DNA of 64,000 bases from Orientallactaga sibirica (lineage: Eukaryota > Chordata > Mammalia > Rodentia > Dipodidae). The notes under the pieces are model-generated. The model had not been told where the DNA came from. It made no database searches and saw only the letters and a list, made by a program, of their open reading frames with translations. Shown here piece after piece: positions 43,841-56,569 of this stretch. The number at the start of each line of letters is the position of its first letter. The stretch's first letter is position 1. Where the stretch lies: NCBI GenBank assembly GCA_036365145.1, contig JAEOAD010000015.1, positions 1,302,001-1,366,000 on the forward strand, in the 5' to 3' direction. Position numbers and translations under genes: made by a program.

Positions 43841-46800
43841 GGTAAACACTTGCATTGAACAGATGGATCTTCCATTCCATAGGTAATAGTGAACACCTGC
43901 AATGCACAGAGGGATCATCCATTCCTAATGTAAGTGTAAACACCTGCAATGCAAAGAAGCGATCATCCATTCCTTAGGTAAAGGGTCAACACCTGCCTGG
44001 CCCAGAGGGACCATCCACTTCATATGTGAAGTGAAACACCTGCACTGAACACAGGGAACATCTATTACTTTGGTAAAGGTAAACACCTGCATTGAACAGA
44101 TGGATCATCCATTGCTTAGGTCAAGGTAAACACCTGCATTGAACAGAGGGATCTTCCATTCCATAGGTAATAGTAAACACCTACAATGCACAGAGGGATC
44201 CTCCATTCCTTAGGTAAGGGTAAACACTTCCATTTCACAGAGGTTTTTTTTCATTCCTTAGGATATAGTAAACACCTGCAATGTACAGAGGGATCATCCA
44301 TTCCTAAGTCAAATGCAAACACCTGCAATGCACAGAGGCATCATCCATTCCTTACGTAAGTGTAAACACCTTCACTGTACAGAGGGATCATCCATGCCTT
44401 AGACAATGGTAAACACCTGCATTGAACAGAGGGATCATCCTTTCCTTAGGTAAAGGTCAACACCTGCCTGGCCCAGAGGGATCATCCATTCCTTTTGTAA
44501 AGGTATACACCTGCATTGCACACAGAGAAAATCCATTCATTTTGTAAAGGTAAACACCTGCATTGAACAGACGGATCATCCATTACTTAGGTAAAGGTAA
44601 ATACCTGCACTGAACAGAGGGATCTTCCATTCCATAGGTGATAGTAAGCTCCTGCAATACACAGAGGGATCATCCATTCCTTAGGTAAGGGTAAACACCT
44701 ACATTGCCCAGAAGGATCACACATTCCTTAGGTAAAGGTCAACACCTGCATTGCACAGAGGGATCATCCATTCCTTAGGAAAGATCAACACCTGACTGGC
44801 CCATCCATACCTTATGTAAAGGCAAACACCTGGATTGAACACACGGAACATCTGTTCCTTAAGTAATAGTAAACATGTGCAATGCAACAGAGGATCATCA
44901 ATTCGAAGGTAAATGAAAACACCTACAATGCAAAGAGAATCGTCTATTCCTAAGGTAAACGTATACACCTGCATTGCACAGAGGGATCATCCATTCCTTA
45001 TGTAAAGGTAGAGACCTGGATTGCATAGAGGGATCATCCATTCCATAGATAACGGTAAACACCTGCATTGAACAGAGGGACCATCCATTCCTTAGGTAAA
45101 GGTCAACAGCTGCCTGGCCCAGAGGGATCATCAATCCCTTATGTAAAGTTAAACACCTGCATAGCGCACAGAGAACATCCATTCCTTTTTAAAGGTAAAC
45201 ACCTGCATTTAACAGATCAATCATTCATTCCTTAGGTAAAGGTCAACACCTGCATTGAACAGAGGGATCATATATTCCGTAGGTAAAGGTCAACATATTC
45301 ATTGCCCAGAGGGATAACCATTCCGTAGGTAAAGGTCAACATCTGCACTGTACAGAGGATCATCCATTCCCTAAGACAAATGTAAACACCTGCAATGCAC
45401 AGAGGCATCATCCATTCCTTAGGTAACTGTAAACACCTTCACTGAACAGAGGATCATACATTCGTTAGATAATGGTAAACACCTGCATTGAACAGAGGGA
45501 TCATCCTTTCCTTAGGTAAAGGTCAACACCTGACAGAGGGATCATCTGTACCTTATGTAAAGGTAAACACCTGCATTGCACACACGGGAAGATCCATTCC
45601 TTACGTAATAGTAAACACCTGCAATGCACAGAGGGAACATCAATTCTGAAGGTAAATGAAAACACCTAGAATGCACAGAGGGGACTATTTCTTAGGTAAA
45701 GGTATACACCTGCATTGCACAGAGGATCATCCATTCCTTAATTAAAGGTAGAAACCAGGAGTGAAGAGAGGGATCATCCTTCTTCAGTTAAAGAAAGACA
45801 CCTGCTTTGAATAGAGGGATCATCCATTCCTTAGGTAATGGTAAACACCTGCATTGAACAGAGGGATCAACCATTCCTTAAGTAACTGTAAACACCTTCA
45901 TTGAACAGAGGGATCATCCATTCCTAACATAACGGTAACCACCTGCATTGAACAGAGAGATCATCTATTCTATAGGTAAAGATGAACACCTGCATTGCGC
46001 TCAGGATCATCCATTCCTTAGGTAAAGGTAAACACCTGCATTGCACAGAAGGATCATCCATTCATTAGGTAATGGTAAACACCTGGATTGCACAGGCGGA
46101 TCATCCATCCCTTATGTAAAGGTAAAAACCTGCATTGCACACAGGGAACATCTATTCCTTTTGTAAAGGTAAACTGGAGCATTGTACAGAGGGAATCATA
46201 CATTCCTTAGGTAATAGTAAACACCTGCAATGCACAGAGGATCATCTATTCCTAAGATAAATATCAACACTTGCAATGCACAAAGGAATCATCGATTCCT
46301 TAGGTCAAAGCTAAAAGTCTGCATCACACACAGAGGATCATCCATTCTTTAGGTAATAGTAAACAGCTGCATTGAACAGGCGGATCATCCATTCCATAGA
46401 TAATGGGTAAAGCACCTGCATTGAACAGAGGGATCATCTATTCCTTAGGTAAAGATCAACACCTGCATTGCAAAGAGATATCATATTATTCCTTAGGTAA
46501 AGGTAAACACCTGCATTGCACAGAGGGATCATCCATTTCGTAGGTAATGGTAAACACCTGGATTGCATAGAGGATCATCCTTCTTTAGGTAAAGGTAAAC
46601 ACCTGCATTGAACAGAGGGATCATCCATTCCTTAGGTAATGGTTAATACCTGCATTGCACAGAGGGATCATCCATTCCTTAGGTAAAGTTCAACAGCTGC
46701 CTGGCGCAGAGGGATCATCCATCCCTTATGTAAAGTTAAACACATGCATAGCACACAGAGAATATCCATTCCTTTTTTTAAAGGTAAACACCTGCATTGA

Positions 46801-49800
46801 ACAGAGGAATCATCCATTCCTTAGGTAAAGGTCAACACCTCATTGAACAGAGGTGTCATATATTCCGTAGGTAAAGGTCAACATATACATTACACAGAGG
46901 GATAACCATTCCTTAGGTAAAGGTCAACACCTGCATTGTACAGAGGGATCATCCATTCCAGAGGTATAGGACAACACCTGGATTACACAGAGGGATCATC
47001 CATTTCTTAAGTAATGATCAACACCTGCATTGAACAGAGGGATCATCCATTGCTTAGGTACAGATCAACGCCTGCATTGCACAGAGGGATCATCCATTCC
47101 TTAGGTATAGAACAACACCTGCATTGCAAAGAGTTATCATCCATTACTTAGGTAAAGATCAACACCTGCATTGAACAGAGGATCATCCTTTCCTTAGGTA
47201 AGGTCAACACATGACTGGCCCAGAGGATCATGCATAACTTACGTAAATGTAAACACCTGCAATGCACAGAGGGATCATCAACTCTGAAGGTAAATGTAAA
47301 CACCTACCATGCACTGAGGGATCATCTATTCCTTAGGTAAGGGTACACCTGCATTGCACCAGGGATCATCCATTCCTTAAGTAAAGGAAGAAACGTTGTT
47401 GGAAGAGAGGGATCATCCTTCTTTAGGTAAAGGTAGACACCTGCATTGAACACAGGGATCATCCATTCCTTATATAACGTTACTCACCTGCATTGAACAG
47501 AGGATCATCAATTCCATAGGTAATGGTAAATACCTGGATTGCACAGTGGGATAATCTATTCCTTAGATAACGTTATCACCTTCATTGAACAGACGGATCA
47601 TCCATTCTTTAGGTAATGGTGAACACCTATATTGCACATAGGCAGCATCCGTTTTTAGGTAAAGGTCAACACCTGCATTGCACATAGAGAACTACCATAA
47701 CATTTGTAAAGGTAAACATCTCCATTGAACAGAGGGATCTTTCATTCCTTAGGTAATAGTAAAAACCTGCAATGCACAGAGGGATCATCCATTCCTAAGA
47801 CAATTATAAACACCTGCACTGCACAGAGGGATCTTCCTTCCTTAGGTAATAGTGAACACCTGCAATGCACTGAATGATCATCCATTCCTTAGATAAAGGT
47901 AATGACCTGAAATGCACAGAGTGGTCATCCTTTCCTTAGGTAAAGTTAGAAACCTGCGTTGGACAGAGGGATCATTGTTCTTTGGCAAAGGTAAACACCT
48001 TCATTGAACAGAGATATCAACCACTCCTTAAGTAAAGGTAAACACCTGCATTGAACAGAGGTATCATCCATTCCTTAGATAACGGTAAACACCTGCATTG
48101 CACATAGGGATCATCCATTCCGTAGGTAAAGGTAAACAGTTGCAATGCACACAGTGATCATGCATTCCGTAGGTAAGGGTAAACACCTGCATTGATAAGA
48201 GAGATAATCCATTCCTTAAGTAAAGGTAGAAGCCCTGGTTGAACAGAGGGAACATCCTTCTTTAGGTAAAGCTAAACACTTGCGTTGAACAGAATTATCA
48301 TACATAACTTAGATAACAGTAAACACTGGCATTGCACAGAGGGATCATCCCATTCCTTAGGTAAAGGTAAACACCTGCATTGCACAGAGGGATCATCCAT
48401 TCCTTAGGTAAAGGTAAACTCCTGATTTTCACAGAGTGATCATCCATTCCTTAGGATAAGGTAAACACCTGCATTGAACAGAGGGATCATCCACTCCTTA
48501 GTTAATGGTAAACACCTGCATTGAACAGGGGAATCATCTATGTCTTAAGTGTAAACACTATCATTGTATAGAGGGATCTTCCATTCCTTAGGTACAGGTA
48601 AACACTTCCAATAAACAGAGGGATCATCCATTCCGTAGGTAAGGGTAAACACCTTCATTTTACACAGGGATCATACATTCCTTAGGTTTAGGACAACACC
48701 TGAATTGCACAGAGGGATCATCCCTTCCTTAATTAATGATCAACACCTGCATTGAACAGAGGGATCATCCATTCCTTAGATAATGGTAAGCACCTGCATT
48801 GAACAGAGGCATCATCAATTCCTAAGACAAAGGTAAACAACTGCATTGAACAGAGGGATCTTTCATTCCTTAGGTAAACACCTGCAATTCACAGAGGATC
48901 ATCCATTCCTAAAATAAATATAAACATCTGCAATGCACAGAGGGCTCATCCATTCCTTAGGACAAGCTAAAAACCTGCATTTCACAGAGGATCATCCATT
49001 CCTTAGGTAACTGTAAACAGCTGCATTGAGCAGAGGATCATCCCTTCTTTAGATAAGTGTAAGCACGTGCATTGAACAGAGGGACCATCTATTCCTTAGG
49101 TAAAGATCAACACCTGGTTTGCACAGAGCGATCATATCTTTCCTTAGGCAAAGGTAAACACCTGCATTGCACAGAGGATCATCCATTCCTTAGGCTTAGG
49201 ACAACACCTGAATTGCACAGAACGATGATCCGTTCCTTAATTAATGATCAACACGTGCATTGAACAGAGGATCATCCATTCCTTAGGTAAATCAAAACAC
49301 CTGCCTTGCACAGAGGGATCATCTATTCCTTAGTAAAGGTGAACAACTGCAGTGCAATGAGGGATCATCCAATCCTTAGGTAAGTTCAACAGCTGCCTTG
49401 AACAGATGTGTCATTCATTCCTTAAGGAAAGGTCAACACGTGCCTGTCCGAGATGGATCATCCCTTCCTTATGTAAAGGTAAACACCTGCATAGCACACA
49501 GGAAACACCATTTCCTTTGGTAAAGGTAAACACCTGCATTGAACAGACGAATCATCCATTGCTTAGTTAAAGGTAAACACCTGCATTGAACAGAGGGATC
49601 TTCCATTCCATAGGTAATAGTAAACACCTGCAATGCACAAAAGGATCATCCATTCCGTAGATAATGGTCAATACCTGCACTGCACAGAGGGATCATCCAT
49701 TCATTAGGTAAAGGTAATCACCTGCATTGAAGAGAGGTGTCATATATTCCTTAGGTAAAGGTCAACATATTCATTGCACAGAGGGATCATCCATTCCTTA

Positions 49801-50139
49801 GGTATAGGACAACACCAACATTGCACAGAGGGATCATCCATTCCTTAAGTAAAGATCAACACCTGCATTGAACAGAGGGATCATCCATTCCGTAGGTAAT
49901 GGTAATCACCTGCAATGCACAAGGGATCATCCATTCATAAGACAAATATAAATACGTGCAATGCACAGAGGGATCATACATTCCTTAGGTAATGGGAAAC
50001 ACCTGCATTAAACAGAGGGATCATACATTCCTTAGTTTAAGGTAAACACCTGCATTGAACAGAGGGATCTTCCATTCCATAGGTAATAGTAAACACCTGC
50101 ATTGCACAGAGGATCATCCATTACTTAGATAAAGCCAAA

Positions 50140-51960
50140 CACCTGCATTGAACACAGAGATCATCCATTCCTTAGGTAATGGTCAACACCTGCATTGCAC
50201 AGAGGGATCATCCATTCCTTATGTAAAGGTAACAAGCTGCATTGCACACAGGGAATATCCATTCCTTTTGTAAAGATAAAGACAAGCATTGACCAGAGGG
50301 ATCTCTCATTCCTTGGGTAATACTAAACACCTGCAATGCAAAAGGGATCATCCATTCCTAAGACAAATATAAATACCAGCAATGCACAGAGGGATCATCT
50401 ATTCCTTAGGTCAAGCTAAAAACCTGCATTGCACAGAAGGATCATCCATTCCTTAGGCAATGGGAAACACCTGCATTGAACAGAGGGATAATGCATTCCT
50501 TAGATAATGGTAAACACCTGCCTTGAAGAGAGGGATCACGTATTCCTTAGGTAAAGATCAACACCTGCATTGCACAGAGGGATCATTGAATCCTTAAGTA
50601 AAGTTCAACATCTGCATTGAACAGAAGGTCATCCATTCCTTACGTAAAGGACAACACCTGCATTTCACAGAAGGATCTTCCATTCATTACGTAAAGATAA
50701 ACACATCCATTGCACTGATGAATCATACTTTCCTTAGGTAAAGGTAAACACCAGCAATGAACATGGGTATCTTCCATTCCTTAGGTAGTAATAAACACCT
50801 GCAATGCACGGAGGGATCATCACATTCCTTACATAAACGTAAACACCTGCAATGAACAGAGGTATCATCCTTCCTTAGGGAAAGGTAAACACCTGACTTG
50901 CACAGATGGATCATCCATTCCTTACCTAAAGGTCAACACCTGCATTTTACAAAGCGATCATCCATTCCTTAGGTAAAGGTAAAGAACTGCATTGCACAGA
51001 GAGTTCATAAATTCCTTAGGTAAAGGTCAACACCTGCCTGGCCAAGAAGGATCATCGATTCCTTATGTAAAGGCAATACCCGCATTTTCACACAGGAAGA
51101 TCCATTCCTTTGGTACAGGTAAAAACCTGAATTGAACAGAGGGATCTTCCATTCTTTAAGTTATAGAAACACACCTGGAATGCACAGAGGATCATCCATT
51201 CCTCCCGTAATGGTTAATACCTGCATTTCACAGGATCATCCATTCCTTAAGTCAAGGTAGAAACCTGCGTTGAATAGAGGGAATATCCTTCTTCAGGTAA
51301 AGATAAATACCTGCGTTGAACAGAGGTATCACCCATTCCTTAGACAATGGTAAACACCTGCATTGAACAGAGGGTCATATGTTCCTTAGGGATCATATGT
51401 TCCTGAGGATCAACACATGCATTGCACACTGGGATCATCCCATTCATTAGGTAAAGGTAAACACTTGCATTGCACAGAGGGAACACCCATTTCTCAGGTA
51501 AATGTAAACACCAGCATTGAACATAGGCATCTTCCATTCCTTAGGTAATAGTAAAGACCTGCAGTGAGCAGAGTGTCATCCCACTCCTTACATGATCGTA
51601 AAAAAACTGCATTGAACAAAGGGATCATCCATTCCTTAGATAATGGTAAACACCTGGATTGAACAGAGGGATCACCTATTCCTTAGGTAAAGATCCACAC
51701 CTACATTGCACAGGGGGATCATCCCATTACTTAGGTAAAGCTAAACACCTGAATTGCACAGAGGGATCATCAATTCCTTAGGTACGGGTAAACACCTGTA
51801 TTGCAGCGAGGGATCATCCATTCCTTAGGTAACTGTAAACACCTACGTTGAGCAGAGGGATTATACATTCCTTAGATAATGGTAAACACCTGCATTGAAC
51901 AGAGGGATCACCTGTTCCTTAGGTAAAGATCAACACCTGCATTGACCAGAGGGATTATCC
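50140..51960. repeat. Module M, copy 3
   Basis: Inside 13.4-kb copy B and nearly identical to module copy 2, as expected from the 13.4-kb duplication. Confidence 0.75.
51372..51414. repeat. 18-bp sub-monomer slippage site (13.4-kb copy B)
   Basis: Same structure as at 37,963, but with one G fewer in the first unit (GGGTCATATG) and one G fewer at the third start (GAGGATCAAC). Confidence 0.9.
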
Positions 51961-54900
51961 CATTCCTTAGATAAAGACAAGCACCTGCATTGCACACAGG
52001 GATCATCCATTCCTTAGGTCATGGTAAAAACCCGCATTGAACAGGGGGATCATCAATTCCTTAGTTAATTGTAAACTCCTGCATTGAACAGGGGAATCAT
52101 CTATTTCTTAAGTAAAGATCAACACATGCATCGCACAGAGGGATCATCCATTCCTTAGGTAATTTTGAACACTATCAAAGTACAGAGGGATCATCCATTC
52201 CTTAGGTACAGGTAAACACTTCCAATAAACAGAGGGATCATCCATTCCGTAGGTAAGGTTAAACACCTGCGTTGCAGAGAGGGATCATCCATTACTTAGG
52301 TAAAAGTAGAAGCCTACGTTGAACAGAGGGATCACCATTCTTTAGGTAAAGGTAAACAACTGTTTTGAACAGAGGTATCAGTCATTCCTTAGACAACGGT
52401 AAACACCTGCATTGAACAGAGGGATCATTTATTCTTTAGGTAAAGTTTAACAACAGCTTTGCACAGAGGGATCATCACATTCCTTAGGTAAATGTAAACA
52501 CCTGAATGATACAGAGGGACAATATATTCCTTAGGTAAGAATAAACACCTATATTGAACAGAGGGATCATCTATTCCTTAGGTAAAGATCAACACCTGCA
52601 TTGCACAGAGGGATCATCCCATTCCTTAGGTAAAGGAAAACACCTGATTTGCACAGAGTGATCATCCATTGCTTAGGTTAAGGTAAACACCTGCATTGAA
52701 TAGAGGGATCATCCCTTCCTTAGATAATGGTAAGCAACTGCATTGAACAGGGGAATGATTTATTCCTTAGGTAAAGATGAACACCTGCATGGCACAGAGG
52801 GATCATCCCATTCCTTAGGTAAAGGTAAATACCTGCATTGTACAGACGAATCATACATTCCTTAGGTAAGTGTAAACATCTGCATTGCACACAGGGATCA
52901 TACTTTCCTTAGGTAAAGGTAAACACCTGGTTTGCACTGAGTGATCATCCATTCTTTTGGTTAAGGTAAACACATGCATTGAATAGAGGGATCATCCCTT
53001 CCTTAGATAACGGTAAACACCTGCAATGAACAGGGGTATAATCTATATCTTAGGTAAAGGTCAACACCTTCCTGACCCCGAGGGATCATCCAGAACTGAT
53101 GTAAAGGTGAAAACCTGTATTGCACACAGAGAACATCTATTCCTTTTGTAAAGGTAAACACCAGCATTGAACAGATGGATCTTTCAATCCTTAGGTAAAA
53201 ACCTGCAGTGCACAGAGGGATCATCCATTCCTAAGACAAATATAAACACCTGCAATGCATGGAGGGCTCATCCATTCCTTAGGACAAGCTAAAAACCTGC
53301 ATTGCACAGAGGAATCATCCATTCCTTAGGTAAGTGTAAACAGCTGCATTGAATACAGGGATCATCCATTCTTTAGTTAAGTGTAAGGACCTGTATTGAA
53401 CAGAGGGATCACCTATTCCTTAGGTAAAGATCAACACCGGCATTGCACAGAGCGATCATATCTTTCCTTAGGTAAAGGTAAACACCGGCATTGAACAGAG
53501 GGATCTTCCATTCCATAGATAACAGTAAACACCTGCATTGAACAGAGGGATCATCCATTCCTTAGGTAATGGTAAACACCTGCATTGTACAGAGAGATCA
53601 TCCATTCCTTAGGTTTAGGACAACACCTGAATTGCACAGAGGGATCATCCCTCCCTTAATTAATGATAAACACCTGCTTTGAACAGAGGGATCATCCATT
53701 CCTTAGGTAATGGTAAGCACCTGCATTGAACAGAGGGATCATCCATTCCTTAGGTAAATGGAAACACCTGCCTTGCACAGAGGGATCATCTATTCCTTAG
53801 TAAAGGTGAACAACTGCAGTGCACGGAGGGATCATCCAATCCTTAGGTAAGTTCAACAGCTGCCTTGAACAGATGTGTCATTCATTCCTTAAGGAAAGGT
53901 CAACACCTGCCTGTCCGAGAGAGATCATCCCTTCCTTATGTAAAGGTAAACACCTGTATTGCACACAGGAAACACCAGTTCCTTTGGTAAAGGGAAACAC
54001 CTGCATTGACCAGACGAATCATCCATTGCTTAGTTAAAGGTAAACACCTGCATTGAACAGAGGGATCTTCCATTCCATAGATAATAGTAAACACCTGCAA
54101 TGCACAGAAGGATCATCCATTCCGTAGATAATGGTAAACACCTGCACTGCACAGAGGGATCATCCATTCATTAGGTAAAGGTAATCACCTGCATTGAACA
54201 GAGGTGTCATATATTCCTTAGGTAAAGGTCAACATATTCATTGCACAGGGGGATCATCCATTCCTTAGGTAAAGGTCAAAACCTGCATTGCACAGAGGGA
54301 TCATCCCTTCCTTAGGTATAGAAAACACCTACATTGCACAGAGGGATTATCCATTCCTTAAGTAAAGATCAACACCTGCATTAAACAGAGGGATCATCCA
54401 TTCCTAAGGCAAATATAAATACCTGCAATGCACAGAGGGATCATCCATTCCGTAGGTAATGCAAAACACCTGCATTAAACAGAGGTATCATACATTCCTT
54501 ACTTGAAGGTAAACACCTGCATTGAACAGAGGGATCTTCCATTACATGGGTATTTGTAAACACCTGCATTGCACAGCGGATCATCCATTACTTAGATAAA
54601 GCCAAACACCTGCATTGAACACAGGGATCATCCATGCCTTAGGTAATGGTCAACACCTGCATTGCACAGAGGGATCATCCATTCCTTATGTAAAGGTAAC
54701 AAGCTGCATGCACACTGAGAATATCCATTCCTTTTGTAAAGGTGTACACAAGCATTAACCAGAGGGATCTCTCATTCCTTAGGTAATAGTAAACACCTGC
54801 AATGCACAAGGGATCATCCATTCCTAAGACAAATATAAATACCTGCAATGCACAGAGGGATCATCCATTCCTTAGGCAATGGGAAACACCTGCATTGAAC

Positions 54901-55403
54901 AGAGGGATCATACATTCCTTAGATAATGGTAAACACCTGCCTTGAAGAGAGGGATCACGTATTCCTTAGGTAAAGATCAACACCTGCATTGCACAGAGGG
55001 ATCATTAATTCTTTAAGTAAAGTTCAACATCTGCATTGAACAGAAGGTTATTCATTCCTTACGTAAAGGACAACACCTGCATTTCACAGAGAGATCTTCC
55101 ATTCATTACGTAAAGATAAACACCTCCATTGCACTGATGAATCATTCTTTCCTTAGGTAAAGGTAAACACCAGCAATGAACATAGGCATTTTGCATTCCT
55201 TAGGTAATAATAAACACCTGCAATGCACGGAGGGATCATCACATTCCTTACATAAACGTAAACACATGCAATGAACAGAGGGATCATCCCTTCCATAGGG
55301 AAAGTGAAACACCTGAGTTGCACAGACGGATCATCCGTTCCTTACCTAAAGGTCAACACCTGCATTTTACAGTGCGATCATCCATTCCTTAGGTAAAGGT
55401 AAA

Positions 55404-55823
55404 GAACTGCATTGCACAGAGAGTTCATAAATTCCTTAGGTAAAGGTCAACACCTGCCTGGCCAAGAAGGATCATCGATTCCTTAAGTAAAGGCAATACC
55501 TGCATTTCACACAGGGAAGATCCATTCCTTAGGTAAAGGTAAACAACTGCATTGCACAGAGAGTTCATAAATTCCTTAGGTAAAGGTCAACACCTGCCTG
55601 GCCAAGAAGGATCATCGATTCCTTAAGTAAAGGCAATACCTGCATTTCACACAAGGAAGATCCATTCCTTAGGTAAAGGTAAAGAACTGCATTGCACAGA
55701 GAGTTCATAAATTCCTTGGGTAAAAGTCAACACCAGCCTGGCCAAGAAGTATCACGGATTCCTTAAGTAAAGGCAATACCCGCATTTCACACAGGGACGA
55801 TCCATTTCTTTGGTACAGGTAAA
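55404..55823. repeat. 140-bp trimer repeated three times
   Basis: A three-monomer unit recurs at 55,404, 55,544 and 55,684 with a spacing of exactly 140 bp. It contains GAGAGTTCATAAATTCC, CCTGGCCAAGAAGGATCATC and AAAGGCAATACC. The third copy has several changes (CCTTGGG, CACCAGCC, AGTATCACGG). The equivalent places at 19,270, 37,571 and 50,980 hold only one copy, so the expansion is local. Confidence 0.93.
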
Positions 55824-56071
55824 AACCTGAATTGAACAGAGGGATCTTCCATTCGTTAAGTTATAGGAAACACCTGGAATGCACAGAGGGATCATCCATT
55901 CCTCCCGTAATGGTTAATACCTGCATTTCACAGGATCATCCATTCCTTAAGTCAAGGTAGAATCCTGCGTTGAATAGAGGGATCATCCTTGTTCAGGTAA
56001 AGGTAAATACCTGCGTTGAACAGAGGTATCACCCATTCCTTAGACAATGGTAAACACCTGCATTGAACAGA

Positions 56072-56115
56072 GGGATCATATGTTCCTTAGGGATCATATG
56101 GTCCTGAGGGATCAA
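56072..56115. repeat. 18-bp sub-monomer slippage site (module M copy 4)
   Basis: GGGATCATATGTTCCTTA, then GGGATCATATGGTCCTGA, then GGGATCAATACC. It shares the slippage event with 37,963 and 51,372, so these three copies of module M descend from one ancestor that excludes the 19.6-kb copy. Confidence 0.9.
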
Positions 56116-56569
56116 TACCTGCATTGCACACTGGGATCATCCCATTCATTAGGTAAAGGTAAACAATTGCATTGCACAGATGGATCACCCATTCCTCAGG
56201 TAAATGTAAACACCAGCACTGAACATAGGCATCTTCCATTCCTTAGGTAATAGTAAACACCTGCAGTGAGCAGAGTGCCATTCCACTCCTTACGTGAACA
56301 TAAAAAAACTTCATTGAACAAAGGGATCATCCATTCCTTAGATAATGGTAAACACCTGGATTGAACAGAGGGATCACCTATTCCTTAAGTAAAGATCCAC
56401 ACCTACATTTCACAGGAGGATCATCCCATTACTTAGGTAAAGCTAAACAGCTGCATTGCACAGAGGGATCATCAATTCCTTAGGTAAGGGTAAACACCTG
56501 TATTGCAGAGAGGGATCACCTGTTCCTTAGGTAAAGATCAACACCTGCATTGACCAGAGGGATTATCCC

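Larger units (their letters stand above)
42050..55400. repeat. 13.4-kb tandem segmental unit, copy B
   Basis: Second copy, parallel to copy A. Its first 1.8 kb (to about 43,840) aligns to 28,640-30,425 only with many indels. From 43,840 onward it is nearly identical to copy A. Its last 1.6 kb (53,800-55,400) aligns to the degraded 40,380-42,040 of copy A. The remaining differences are mostly one-base indels in G or T runs. Confidence 0.85.
54620..56560. repeat. Module M, copy 4 (with trimer expansion)
   Basis: Overlaps the end of 13.4-kb copy B and extends past it. It is longer than the other copies because a three-monomer segment is triplicated at 55,404-55,823. Confidence 0.75.
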
